From Gammaproteobacteria bacterium UBA6724 (lineage in GTDB: Bacteria; Pseudomonadota; Gammaproteobacteria; Pseudomonadales; Azotimanducaceae): a stretch of DNA of 12,471 bases. The notes beneath the pieces are model-generated. The model did no database searches. It was not told the DNA's origin and worked only from the letters and a program-made list of their open reading frames with translations. A program made the translations under genes and the position numbers. The first letter of the stretch is position 1. Each line of letters begins with the position of its first letter. This document shows, piece by piece, positions 1 through 6,700 of the stretch. The stretch is from NCBI GenBank assembly GCA_002454165.1, contig DKIG01000035.1, forward strand, positions 31,952 through 44,422, in the 5' to 3' direction.

Positions 1-231
1 TGCTGACGCGGCTTCTTCCGAGGCTTCTTCCGGGGCGGATGGCGGCGGCGCAGCTTCTGCTGACGCGGCTTCTTCCGGGGTGGATGGCGGCGCAGCTTCT
101 GCTGACGCGGCTTCTTCCGAGGCTTCTTCCGGGGCGGAGGGTGGCGGCGTTGCTTCTGCTGACGCGGCTTCTTCCGAGGCTTCTTCCGGGGCGGCGGGTG
201 GCGGCGCAGCTTCTGCTGACGCGGCTTCTTC
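1..231 (-). repeat. In-frame tandem repeats of 57 bp (19 codons) inside the putative rpsK extension
   Basis: On the plus strand each unit begins tgctgacgcggcttcttccg. Units start at 1, 58, 100, 157 and 214, with a short remnant at 259. Those at 1-57, 100-156 and 157-213 are 57 bp. The unit at 58-99 is 42 bp and that at 214-258 is 45 bp; each has lost whole codons. The copies at 1-57 and 157-213 differ at about three of 57 bases. All length changes are multiples of three, so the frame is kept. The array may continue beyond the left edge. Confidence 0.92.
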
Positions 232-327
232 CGAGGCGGATGGCGACGGCGTAGTTTCTGCTGACGCGGCTTCCGTTGCTTCGGCTTCTGTTGCTTCGGC
301 TTCTGTTGGTTTATCTTCTATAGACAT
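1..327 (-). CDS. rpsK: Probable 30S ribosomal protein S11, 5' part only: acidic repetitive N-terminal extension
   Basis: The frame starts at ATG 327-325, 13 bases after the rpsM stop, with an AGGTGA Shine-Dalgarno four to five bases upstream. It stays open for 109 codons to the window edge. The protein begins MSIEDKPTEAEATEAEAT and continues as repeats of EEAASAEAAPPPSAPEEAS. It has 27 Glu and one Asp against a single Lys, no aromatic residue and no Met after the first, so it should be disordered and very acidic. No S11 core (normally about 129 residues, basic) has appeared by the edge. S11 is assigned only because rpsK follows rpsM in the alpha operon; S11 lines the mRNA exit region of the 30S platform. 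Alternatively this is a separate small gene before rpsK. The reading frame and start are well supported; the product name is inference. Confidence 0.62.
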   Translation of the reverse strand, partial: MSIEDKPTEAEATEAEATEAASAETTPSPSASEEAASAEAAPPPAAPEEASEEAASAEATPPPSAPEEASEEAASAEAAPPSTPEEAASAEAAPPPSAPEEASEEAASA

Positions 328-340
328 GGTTCACCTGATG

Positions 341-697
341 TTATTTTCTAACGGGACGTTTGGGTCCCTTGCGTGTGCGGGCGTTAGTTTTCGTGCGCTG
401 CCCCCGAAGCGGTAGTCCCCGACGATGACGAATCCCTCTATAGCAACCCAGGTCCAGCAGTCGCTTGATGTTCAACTGCGCCTGACGGCGTAGATCACCT
501 TCCACGCTCAGCTTACCGATACTGGTACGCAGCGTATCCAGCTCTGCCTCTGTCAAATCCTGCACCTTTGACGCTGGATTTATCTTGACTGACTCGCACA
601 GATTCACGGCAGTTGAGTGTCCAATGCCATAGATGTATGTCAGCGAAATTGCCACATGTTTGTCATTGGGGATGTTAATTCCTGCTAATCGTGCCAT
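341..697 (-). CDS. rpsM: 30S ribosomal protein S13
   Basis: S13 sits in the head of the small subunit, contacting 16S rRNA, L5 (bridge B1b) and the P-site tRNA through its basic tail. The 118 residues match the E. coli length. The start MARLAGINIPNDKH and the C-terminal block RRGLPLRGQRTKTNARTRKG are diagnostic, and GCYRGIRHRRG is intact. The ATG at 697-695 follows an AGGAG motif about seven bases upstream and lies 34 bases after the rpmJ stop. It is the first gene of the classical alpha operon (rpsM, rpsK, rpsD, rpoA, rplQ); only the beginning of the next gene is in the window. Nothing is missing or shifted. Confidence 0.98.
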   Translation of the reverse strand: MARLAGINIPNDKHVAISLTYIYGIGHSTAVNLCESVKINPASKVQDLTEAELDTLRTSIGKLSVEGDLRRQAQLNIKRLLDLGCYRGIRHRRGLPLRGQRTKTNARTRKGPKRPVRK

Positions 698-731
698 GTA
701 AACGCTCCTGATATACCTGCTTGTACCGTCT

Positions 732-845
732 TCATCCCTGTCGCTGTTTATGTCGGGGCTCTGTGCAGATCACTCTGACAACCCCTTTGCGACGAACAAT
801 TCGACAGTTTCTGCACATTTTTTTTACCGATGCTCTTACTTTCAT
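732..845 (-). CDS. rpmJ: 50S ribosomal protein L36 (zinc-binding form)
   Basis: This 37-codon gene lies between secY and rpsM. The product begins MKVRASVKKMCRNCRIVRRK and ends in a basic RHKQRQG tail. Cys11, Cys14, Cys27 and His32 form the C-x2-C-x12-C-x4-H zinc ribbon of the C+ type of L36, which binds 23S rRNA near the base of the L7/L12 stalk region. Size and position are standard for the spc operon of gammaproteobacteria. A GGGAG Shine-Dalgarno stands six bases before the ATG, and the gap after the secY stop is 13 bases. The direct secY-rpmJ-rpsM order without infA argues against a betaproteobacterial or firmicute layout. Because zinc-free L36 paralogues replace this form under zinc limitation in some bacteria, it may respond indirectly to zinc supply; no such signal is visible here. 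Confidence 0.97.
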   Translation of the reverse strand: MKVRASVKKMCRNCRIVRRKGVVRVICTEPRHKQRQG

Positions 846-858
846 CTTTTGCTCCCGA

Positions 859-2190
859 TTAGCGTCGCCCAAAATTCTGCAAGTTGGATTTCTTCATCAG
901 GGACTCATACTGATGTGACATCATGTGAGTCTGAACCTGTGCCATAAAATCCATCACCACGACGACGACAATCAGCAGGGCAGTCCCTCCCAGTTGAAAA
1001 GTGATGTTGAATTGCACAATCAACGCCTGGGGTAGCAAGCACACAGCCGTAATATAAAGAGAGCCCACCAGCGTCAGACGGGTCAAAATCGTATCTATAT
1101 GCCGTGCCGTTTGATCACCGGGCCTAAATCCCGGAATAAATGCGCTGGATTTTTTCAGATTGTCCGCCACCTCTCTGGGATTAAACATAATCGCCGTGTA
1201 CCAGAAGCAAAAGAATATTATCCCAGCAGCAAAGAGCAGAATGTTCAGAGGTTGTCCCGGTGCAATCAACAGACTTAAATCTTGCAACCATTCCATCCCC
1301 GGAGATTGACCGAACCATTGCCCCAAAGACGCAGGAAAGAGTAGCAAGCTGCTCGCAAAAATGGCTGGGATGACACCTGCCATATTCACCTTGAGTGGCA
1401 GATGGCTACTCTGGCCCGCATACTGTTGCCGACCCTGCTGACGCCGCGCATAGTTGACGGTTATCCGCCGCTGTCCTCTTTCAATGAACACGATACCAGC
1501 AACCACTGCTACCGCCAGAGAGGCTATGACCAGCAGGGCAATGATGGATATTTCCCCCTGTCTTGCCTGTTCAAAGGACTGGCCAATAGCACTGGGGAAA
1601 CCCGACACTATCCCGGCGAAGATGAGAATTGAAATGCCGTTACCGACGCCCCGCTCGGTGACCTGCTCGCCTAGCCACATCAAGAACATTGCCCCCGTGA
1701 CCAGAGTGGTAATGGCAACAAAGTGAAAGGCGAGACTCCCGGTATATGCCAGACCCTGGGACGCCAGGGAACTGCTCATGGCAAAGCCCTGGACACTGGC
1801 AAGCAGTAGGGTGCCATATCGGGTGTATTGGGAAATTTTCCTGCGTCCTGATTCACCTTCTTTGCGTAGTTGCTGCAAGGATGGTGTTGTCGCTACCAGA
1901 AGTTGCGTGATAATGGATGCGGAAATGTACGGCATGATGCCGAGTGCGAAGATACTCATGCGCTCTATGGCACCGCCTGAGAACATGTTAAGCAGGTCAA
2001 GTATTCCGCCCTGGTTCTGCTCAAACAAGGCACGTAATCGGTCTGGATTGATACCCGGCACCGGAATGTGGCTACCAACCCGATAGACAATAAGCGCCAG
2101 TAACACATACATCAGACGTTGACGAAGCTCGGTCAAACCGCCGCCGCCCATCGTGGCTTTTGCTCTGTTTTGTGCTATTGAACTGCTCAT
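859..2190 (-). CDS. secY: Protein translocase channel subunit SecY
   Basis: SecY is the ten-helix inner-membrane pore of the SecYEG translocon, which exports unfolded proteins with SecA and inserts membrane proteins with ribosomes. The 443 residues equal the usual family length. After a short cytoplasmic N-terminus, hydrophobic segments alternate with loops. Recognisable blocks are GIMPYISASIITQLL (second helix), KEGESGRRKI, the TERGVGNGIS region, NMAGVIPAIFASSLLLFPAS (seventh helix) and FNPREVADNLKKS with PGFRPG, the cytoplasmic loops bound by SecA and the ribosome. The ATG at 2190-2188 lies 30 bases after rplO. The region before it is AT-rich with only a weak GGAT element, so translation may be modest or coupled. 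The C-terminal tail is short and basic. Co-expression with ribosomal proteins is the standard spc arrangement. Confidence 0.98.
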   Translation of the reverse strand: MSSSIAQNRAKATMGGGGLTELRQRLMYVLLALIVYRVGSHIPVPGINPDRLRALFEQNQGGILDLLNMFSGGAIERMSIFALGIMPYISASIITQLLVATTPSLQQLRKEGESGRRKISQYTRYGTLLLASVQGFAMSSSLASQGLAYTGSLAFHFVAITTLVTGAMFLMWLGEQVTERGVGNGISILIFAGIVSGFPSAIGQSFEQARQGEISIIALLVIASLAVAVVAGIVFIERGQRRITVNYARRQQGRQQYAGQSSHLPLKVNMAGVIPAIFASSLLLFPASLGQWFGQSPGMEWLQDLSLLIAPGQPLNILLFAAGIIFFCFWYTAIMFNPREVADNLKKSSAFIPGFRPGDQTARHIDTILTRLTLVGSLYITAVCLLPQALIVQFNITFQLGGTALLIVVVVVMDFMAQVQTHMMSHQYESLMKKSNLQNFGRR

Positions 2191-2220
2191 AACAAATTAT
2201 TTATATCCATGAGATTAGTC

Positions 2221-2655
2221 TTAATCTTCAATCTTGCCACCGGCGGCTTCTATTGCCGCGCGAGCACCTTTTGTGGCTTTGATGCCCTGCAATCTGACCG
2301 CCTTATCTATCTCGCCTGACAAGATGACCTTGGCGCGTTTGATTGACCGCTTCAGGATCTTGGCATTAATCAAAGATTGGAGGTTGATGACTTCCGCCTC
2401 AACCTGCATTAACTCGGAGAGGGTTACTTCCGCCGTGATTCTTGCCTTGGCTGAGGTAAAGCCAAACTTGGGCAGACGCATCTGCAATGGCTGCTGGCCA
2501 CCTTCAAAACCGCGCCGAATTCGCCCACCGGTCCTGGACTTTTGCCCTTTGTGGCCGCGACCACAGGTCTTCCCCGTGCCACTACCAATGCCACGACCCA
2601 GTCGCTTTCTGGCTAACTTGCTACCAGAGGCGGGTTTCAATTTATTTAATCGCAT
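2221..2655 (-). CDS. rplO: 50S ribosomal protein L15
   Basis: L15 is a late-assembling large-subunit protein with a long Gly/Arg/Lys-rich N-terminal extension that penetrates 23S rRNA, and a globular C-terminal domain. The 144 residues match the E. coli length. The start MRLNKLKPASGSK is followed by the glycine-rich stretch RLGRGIGSGTGKTCGRGHKG and then by GGQQPLQMRLPKFGF, all typical. The ATG at 2655-2653 lies inside the last codons of rpmD, giving a 10-base overlap, and no strong Shine-Dalgarno is visible. This suggests that translation depends on ribosomes finishing rpmD. The gene is complete, stops with TAA and is followed after 30 bases by secY. Confidence 0.97.
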   Translation of the reverse strand: MRLNKLKPASGSKLARKRLGRGIGSGTGKTCGRGHKGQKSRTGGRIRRGFEGGQQPLQMRLPKFGFTSAKARITAEVTLSELMQVEAEVINLQSLINAKILKRSIKRAKVILSGEIDKAVRLQGIKATKGARAAIEAAGGKIED

Positions 2656-2867
2656 AATGTACTCACATCGTTTTTTGAAGTTTGCGCATCTTCAACACTG
2701 AGCAGGTAATACACCTTGTTGACCATGCCTCTGACTGAAGGTGTATCTTCTACTTCTACTGTCTGTCCGATTTTTCTGAGACCCAGACCAGCAACGCATG
2801 CCTTGTGTGATCTGAGCCTGCCGATGAGGCTCTTGTTTAGAGTTATTTTGATATTCTTGTCTGCCAT
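2646..2867 (-). CDS. rpmD: 50S ribosomal protein L30 with a C-terminal tail
   Basis: L30 is a small large-subunit protein contacting 23S rRNA near 5S. The N-terminal 60 residues are standard: KITLNKSLIGRLRSHKACVA, GLGLRKIGQTVEVEDTPSVR and a final VNKVYYLLSVE. The family normally ends there, at about 59 residues. Here the frame continues for roughly 13 more polar residues (ending STLCD), giving 73, and stops with TAA inside the start of rplO. The stop and the rplO ATG share ten bases. The ATG at 2867-2865 lies four bases after the rpsE stop. The tail could come from loss of the ancestral stop codon, leaving the next stop in frame. The identification is certain; the tail is directly visible, but its use is not known. 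Confidence 0.96.
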   Translation of the reverse strand: MADKNIKITLNKSLIGRLRSHKACVAGLGLRKIGQTVEVEDTPSVRGMVNKVYYLLSVEDAQTSKNDVSTLCD

Positions 2868-2871
2868 GCCA

Positions 2872-3375
2872 CTAACCCGTTACCTGGGCAACAGACTTGC
2901 CGCGTTTCTCAGCAACGCTTGCTGGTGAACGCATCTCCTGTAGCCCTTTGAATGTTGCCCTGAGTACATTCACCGGATTGGTTGAGCCATAGCACTTGGC
3001 AAGCACATTATGGACGCCAGCAACTTCCAGCACCGCGCGCATGGTCTTGCCCGCAATAATGCCCGTACCCTCGGAGGCTGGTTGCATGTAAATCTTGGAT
3101 GCGCCGTGTTTTGCCTTGACCGGATACTGTAGAGTTGTCCCGTTCAGGTCCACCTGGATCATATTGCGCCGGGCTGCCTCCATGGCTTTTTGAATCGCCA
3201 TGGGCACTTCTCTTGCCTTGCCCCTGCCATAACCCACGGTGCCAAGACCATCACCGACAACCGCCAAGGCAGTGAAGCCAAAAATTCTGCCGCCCTTCAC
3301 CACCTTGGCGACCCGATTGATCTGTATCAGTTTCTCTTGTATGCCTTCTTCGTTTTCCTGGTCGTTATACGCCAT
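2872..3375 (-). CDS. rpsE: 30S ribosomal protein S5
   Basis: S5 lies at the back of the small subunit near the mRNA entry channel, together with S3 and S4, and influences decoding fidelity and mRNA unwinding. The 167 residues match E. coli. The N-terminal double-stranded-RNA-binding-like domain shows KGGRIFGFTALAVVGDG and GYGRGKAREVPMAIQKAM. The C-terminal domain has QPASEGTGIIAGKTMRAVLE followed by AGVHNVLAKCYGSTNPVNVL. The ATG at 3375-3373 is preceded by a GAGG motif at normal spacing. The very N-terminus (MAYNDQENEEG) is more acidic than in E. coli, a variable part of the family. The gap to rplR is 24 bases and to rpmD four bases. No truncation or shift is seen. Confidence 0.98.
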   Translation of the reverse strand: MAYNDQENEEGIQEKLIQINRVAKVVKGGRIFGFTALAVVGDGLGTVGYGRGKAREVPMAIQKAMEAARRNMIQVDLNGTTLQYPVKAKHGASKIYMQPASEGTGIIAGKTMRAVLEVAGVHNVLAKCYGSTNPVNVLRATFKGLQEMRSPASVAEKRGKSVAQVTG

Positions 3376-3399
3376 CTTTAAGCCTCAAATTCCAACACA

Positions 3400-3750
3400 C
3401 TAAAATTTCAAACCGCCTTCTCTCGCCGCCTCTGCCAGTGCCTTGACCCTGCCGTGGTATCGGTAGCCAGAACGATCAAAGGCCAGGTGTTCAATGCCAA
3501 GTTTCTTTGCTTTCTCGGCAATCAACTTGCCCACCTTCGTCGCATCGCCTATGTTGCCTCTATTGCTTTTACGCAGCGGCGCTTCCAGTGACGAAGCTCC
3601 CGTCTGCACCTTTTCACCAGTCGCAGAAATAATCTGAGCATAGATATGTCGGGGAGACCGGTACACGCAAAGCCTGGGCATATTCATCTCGCGAATGTGC
3701 ATCCGGGTGCGACGCGCTCTTTTCAACCTTGCTTCTTTTTTCTCTTTCAT
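3400..3750 (-). CDS. rplR: 50S ribosomal protein L18
   Basis: L18 binds 5S rRNA and helps dock it, with L5 and L25, onto the central protuberance of the large subunit. The 116 residues begin with a basic segment (MKEKKEARLKRARRTR). The family blocks PRHIYAQIIS and FDRSGYRYHGRVKALAEAAR, then the terminal EGGLKF, are present. Family length is about 117, so it is complete. The ATG at 3750-3748 has only a weak GGA-like element, and the 49-base gap after rplF is among the longer ones in the cluster. The stop is TAG, followed after 24 bases by rpsE. The order rplF-rplR-rpsE is the standard spc order. Confidence 0.97.
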   Translation of the reverse strand: MKEKKEARLKRARRTRMHIREMNMPRLCVYRSPRHIYAQIISATGEKVQTGASSLEAPLRKSNRGNIGDATKVGKLIAEKAKKLGIEHLAFDRSGYRYHGRVKALAEAAREGGLKF

Positions 3751-3799
3751 ACTTGTCCAGGTTCATCCCAATAACCAAAAGGCTGTCTATCACCTGCTA

Positions 3800-4333
3800 C
3801 TATTTCTTCTTCGCTTCTTTACGTTTCACATGTTCGTTTTGATACCGAATGCCCTTGCCCTTGTATGGTTCGGGGGGTCTGAAAGCCCGTATCTCGGCTG
3901 ACACCTGACCCACAAACTGCTTGTCTATCCCTTTCACAATGACCTGGGTTTGGCTAGGTGTTTCAATATCTATGCTTTCTGGAATCTCATATTTAACAGG
4001 ATGAGAAAATCCCAAGGAAAAGTTTAATGTCTTCCCCCGCAACTGAACTCTGTAACCCACACCTTGCAATTCAAGTTGCTTGGAAAAACCCGTGCTGACA
4101 CCAACCACCATGTTGTTGACCAGAGATCGAAAGGTGCCCGCCAGGGCCTTAGCATCCCTGCTGTTTCCTGCTGTCCCTAGTCTTAACTTGCCTTCCTCCT
4201 GGAGGATTTCCACCATTTGATGCAGGGTCATGGAAAGCTCACCCCTGGCACCTTTGACATGGACATCCTTGCCGCTGATGGTGACATTTACACCCTCAGG
4301 GATAACAACCGGATTGTTGGCGACTCGGGACAT
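3800..4333 (-). CDS. rplF: 50S ribosomal protein L6
   Basis: L6 binds 23S rRNA near the sarcin-ricin loop and the L7/L12 stalk base, where the GTPase factors act. The 177 residues equal the E. coli protein. It has the usual two related alpha/beta domains. The first starts MSRVANNPVVIPEGVNVTI. The second contains LQGVGYRVQL, LSLGFSHPV in the variant form FSLGFSHPV, and the RNA-binding block FRPPEPYKGKGIRY before a lysine-rich end (KEAKKK). The ATG at 4333-4331 follows the rpsH stop by 14 bases. No odd features are seen; the gene is complete and in its standard position. Confidence 0.98.
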   Translation of the reverse strand: MSRVANNPVVIPEGVNVTISGKDVHVKGARGELSMTLHQMVEILQEEGKLRLGTAGNSRDAKALAGTFRSLVNNMVVGVSTGFSKQLELQGVGYRVQLRGKTLNFSLGFSHPVKYEIPESIDIETPSQTQVIVKGIDKQFVGQVSAEIRAFRPPEPYKGKGIRYQNEHVKRKEAKKK

Positions 4334-4347
4334 ATCTACCTGCCAAA

Positions 4348-4746
4348 TTAAAATACGGAGCAGAGCAACTCACCGCCAACACCGGCGGACTGAGCATCCC
4401 TGCCTGTCATTACACCCTTGTTCGTTGAGAGTATGACGATACCGAGACCGCTCCTGATCTGTGGAATATCGTCCTTGCTCTTGTACTGACGCAGGCCTGG
4501 TCGGCTGATGGTTTTAATCTCCTCAATCACCGGCTTGCCGTCATGGTAGCGCAGGGTAATGTTCAGCGCCGATTTGTCATGCTCCTGGCTCTTCACCTGA
4601 TAATCTTCTATGTATCCTTCTTGTTTCAGTACCTTGGCGACCGCCGTCCTGGCATTGGATGAGGGCATGGAAATGTCAATAATCATTGCCCGCTGTGCAT
4701 TACGGATTCTGGTTAGCATATCTGCCATGGGATCTTGCATTGTCAT
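4348..4746 (-). CDS. rpsH: 30S ribosomal protein S8
   Basis: S8 is a primary 16S rRNA-binding protein of the platform; in E. coli it also represses the spc operon by binding the mRNA around the rplE start. The 132 residues begin MTMQDPMADMLTRIRNAQR, almost as in E. coli, which supports the first ATG (4746-4744) over the second two codons later. A GAGGAA Shine-Dalgarno lies about seven bases upstream. The C-terminal rRNA-binding block is recognisable as STNKGVMTGRDAQSAGVGGE. It is preceded by the typical SRPGLRQYKSKDDIP. Whether S8 autoregulation operates here cannot be seen; no clear 16S-like S8 site was identified near rplE. Confidence 0.98.
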   Translation of the reverse strand: MTMQDPMADMLTRIRNAQRAMIIDISMPSSNARTAVAKVLKQEGYIEDYQVKSQEHDKSALNITLRYHDGKPVIEEIKTISRPGLRQYKSKDDIPQIRSGLGIVILSTNKGVMTGRDAQSAGVGGELLCSVF

Positions 4747-4780
4747 TGTTCAATTCCTCGTCCTGCTTGAAAATCTTGCC

Positions 4781-5086
4781 TTACCAACTTGACTTGACCA
4801 GGCCCGGTATATCACCGCGCATTGCCGCTTCCCGTAACATGTTTCGAGACAAACCAAAGCGGCGATATACTGCATGGGGCCTGCCGGTCAGGATGCAACG
4901 CCTTACCTGCCGGCAGGGGCTTGAATCACGGGGCATTTTTTGCATCTTTAACTGGGCTTCCCACTTCTCCTCTTCCGTGGTTTTTGAACTAGCAATTATT
5001 GCCTTGAGTTCGGCTCTCTTTTTCGCAAATTTCTTGACCGTGTGCTGCCGTTTCAATTCACGATTAATCATTGATTTTTTTGCCAT
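4781..5086 (-). CDS. rpsN: 30S ribosomal protein S14, zinc-independent type
   Basis: S14 is in the 30S head beside S3 and S10 and is needed for late assembly. This is the long C-minus form of 101 residues, as in E. coli, rather than the 61-residue zinc-ribbon form. It starts MAKKSMINRELKRQ. The middle has KRAELKAIIASS. The conserved end is LPRDSSP-like (here MPRDSSPCRQVRRC), then LTGRPHAVYRRFGLSRNMLR and EAAMRGDIPGLVKSSW. Two cysteines in PCRQVRRC are not arranged as a zinc knuckle (no C-x2-C pairs). The ATG at 5086-5084 lies 53 bases after the rplE stop. The zinc-free form fits a proteobacterium. Confidence 0.98.
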   Translation of the reverse strand: MAKKSMINRELKRQHTVKKFAKKRAELKAIIASSKTTEEEKWEAQLKMQKMPRDSSPCRQVRRCILTGRPHAVYRRFGLSRNMLREAAMRGDIPGLVKSSW

Positions 5087-5139
5087 GACTATCCTTTGTC
5101 TGCTTTATTTCTGTGCCTTATTTCTATGAGATTGGCGAA

Positions 5140-5685
5140 CTAACTCGCTTCCCTGAGCGGAAAATTAAACGCCTTCAGCAGAGCGCAACCCTGGTCATCC
5201 GTTTTTGCGGTGGTGACTATTGACACATCCAGACCGCGAATCTTGTCAATCTTGTCATAGTCAATTTCCGGGAAGACGATCTGCTCTGCTAACCCCATTG
5301 AAAAATTACCCCTGCCATCAAAAGATCTGGGGCTGAGGCCGCGGAAGTCTCTTTGTCTGGGTATCGCGATATTGATTAACCGATCGAGAAACTCATACAT
5401 GCGTGTCCTTCTCAGAGTGACCTTACATCCTATCGGGTACCCGTCCCGCACCTTGAAGCCTGCGATGGATTTCCTCGCCGGATTCACCACTGGTTTTTGA
5501 CCCGCAATCAGCGTCATGTCGGCAACCGCAGCGTCAAGCAGCTTCCGGTCGCCAATCGCCTCACCCACGCCCATATTCAATACGATCCTGGAGATTCGCG
5601 GCACCTCCATGAAATTGGTTAAACCAAGTTCTGCCTGGAGGGCGGGGCGAATATCCTGAGTGTAAATTTTTCTTAGATCTGCCAT
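5140..5685 (-). CDS. rplE: 50S ribosomal protein L5
   Basis: L5 binds 5S rRNA in the central protuberance and makes inter-subunit bridge B1b with S13. Starting at ATG 5685-5683 the protein is 181 residues and begins MADLRKIYTQDIRPALQ, which aligns with the E. coli N-terminus. A TTG three codons earlier (5694) would overlap the rplX stop but adds only three residues not found in the family, so the ATG is preferred. Conserved blocks are VLNMGVGEAIGDRKLLDAA, KSIAGFKVRDGYPIGCKVTL, RDFRGLSPRSFDGRGNFSMG and FPEIDYDKIDKIRGLD. The rplX stop is only five bases upstream and no strong Shine-Dalgarno is visible, so translation is probably coupled to rplX. Confidence 0.97.
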   Translation of the reverse strand: MADLRKIYTQDIRPALQAELGLTNFMEVPRISRIVLNMGVGEAIGDRKLLDAAVADMTLIAGQKPVVNPARKSIAGFKVRDGYPIGCKVTLRRTRMYEFLDRLINIAIPRQRDFRGLSPRSFDGRGNFSMGLAEQIVFPEIDYDKIDKIRGLDVSIVTTAKTDDQGCALLKAFNFPLREAS

Positions 5686-5690
5686 CTTAA

Positions 5691-6008
5691 TCAACCGTCT
5701 ATCTGCTCGCCGCTGGATTTGAAAATCCGCACCTTGTCTCCGTTATCAAGAGTTTCTATTCCGATCCTGTCAGCCTTGCCGGTGCCGGTGTTGAAAATCG
5801 CCACATTGGAAACATGCAATGTTGCTTCCTTTTCAATAATGCCGCCAGGCCTACCCTTTTGCGGATTGCCCCGGGTGTGTTTTTTGATCATGTTGATCCC
5901 GGACACATAGAGACGGGCATTATCAAGGATGCGTGTCACCGTCCCGGTTTTACCCTTGTCTCGTCCGGCAATAACAATTACCTGGTCATCCTTCCTGAGC
6001 TTCTGCAT
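5691..6008 (-). CDS. rplX: 50S ribosomal protein L24
   Basis: L24 is one of the two assembly-initiator proteins of the large subunit (with L3) and sits near the polypeptide exit. The 105 residues begin MQKLRKDDQVIVIAGRDKGK, which contains the KOW motif of the SH3-like fold (GRDKGKTGTVTRIL). The middle block NMIKKHTRGNPQKGRPGGII, then EKEATLHVSNVAIFN and TGKADRIGIE, are all typical. The ATG at 6008-6006 is nine bases after the rplN stop. The gene ends with TGA at 5693-5691, directly before the rplE start. No unusual feature is seen. Confidence 0.97.
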   Translation of the reverse strand: MQKLRKDDQVIVIAGRDKGKTGTVTRILDNARLYVSGINMIKKHTRGNPQKGRPGGIIEKEATLHVSNVAIFNTGTGKADRIGIETLDNGDKVRIFKSSGEQIDG

Positions 6009-6017
6009 TTTTACTCT

Positions 6018-6386
6018 CTATAAAACCTCAGGCGCCAGGGATACGATTCTCATAAAGTTATCCGTGCGCAATTCCCGTGTCACAGGCCCGAATATTCGGG
6101 TGCCTATGGGTTGCTTCTGAGCATTGAGTAACACTGCTGCATTGTCGTCAAACCGGATCACCGAGCCGTCAGGGCGACGCACGCCTTTCTTTGTGCGTAC
6201 TACCACCGCGTCAAGTACTTGCCCCTTGCTCACTCTGCCCCGGGGGATGGCTTCCTTAACCGTCACCTTAATCACATCACCCACCCTGGCGTAACGGCGC
6301 TTGGAGCCTCCCAGCACCTTGATACACATAACACGTCGCGCACCACTGTTATCTGCGATGTCCATATAGGTTTGCGTCTGAATCAT
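6018..6386 (-). CDS. rplN: 50S ribosomal protein L14
   Basis: L14 lies at the subunit interface, contacts 16S helix 14 (bridge B8) and binds L19; it is also the docking site of the silencing factor RsfS. The 122 residues match the family. The start MIQTQTYMDIADNSGARRVM and the following CIKVLGGSKRRYARVGD are signature sequences. The middle has VKEAIPRGRVSKGQV, and the end carries PIGTRIFGPVTRELR. The ATG at 6386-6384 lies 30 bases after the rpsQ stop. In E. coli rplN is the first gene of the spc operon with its own promoter. No convincing promoter was recognised in the 30-base gap here, so transcription may simply continue from S10. Confidence 0.98.
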   Translation of the reverse strand: MIQTQTYMDIADNSGARRVMCIKVLGGSKRRYARVGDVIKVTVKEAIPRGRVSKGQVLDAVVVRTKKGVRRPDGSVIRFDDNAAVLLNAQKQPIGTRIFGPVTRELRTDNFMRIVSLAPEVL

Positions 6387-6416
6387 GCTACCAACTCCAG
6401 CAGATCTGTTATTGCG

Positions 6417-6692
6417 CTATTCAATGATTGCCGCCTTACGATTAATTGATTTGAGTTTCCAGGCTTTGGTGCGTGAGATGGGTCTGGTCTCCACTATGGT
6501 GACCAGATCACCTGGCTGACATTCATTCGCCGGATCATGCACATGTATCTTTTTTGAACGTTTGATGTACTTCCTGTAGAGCGGATGCTTGACGCGGCGC
6601 TCAACCAGGACGGTGGCAGTCTTGTCCATCTTGTTGCTCACTACCGTCCCGCTTGCACTGCGTGCCTGAGTTTTGTCTTCAGCCATTGCCAT
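6417..6692 (-). CDS. rpsQ: 30S ribosomal protein S17
   Basis: S17 is an early-binding protein of the 30S body with an OB fold that binds 16S helices 7 and 11. The 91 residues contain the family blocks GTVVSNKMDKTATVLVERRV, KHPLYRKYIKRSKKIHVHDP and NECQPGDLV with ETRPISRTKAW. It is slightly longer than E. coli S17 (84) at both ends. Two possible ATG codons exist, at 6692 and two codons later at 6686. The purine-rich AGAGA upstream is better spaced for the second, so the start could be either, a difference of two residues. The gap to rpmC is eight bases. Confidence 0.96.
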   Translation of the reverse strand: MAMAEDKTQARSASGTVVSNKMDKTATVLVERRVKHPLYRKYIKRSKKIHVHDPANECQPGDLVTIVETRPISRTKAWKLKSINRKAAIIE

Positions 6693-6700
6693 TCTCTGTG

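Noticed and set aside
1..231. CRISPR array or mobile repeat at the left end
   Set aside because: Units are directly adjacent without unique spacers, and they encode an uninterrupted in-frame peptide.
5686..5694. TTG start for rplE giving three extra residues and overlap with the rplX stop
   Set aside because: The ATG at 5685 aligns with the family N-terminus; the extra residues do not.
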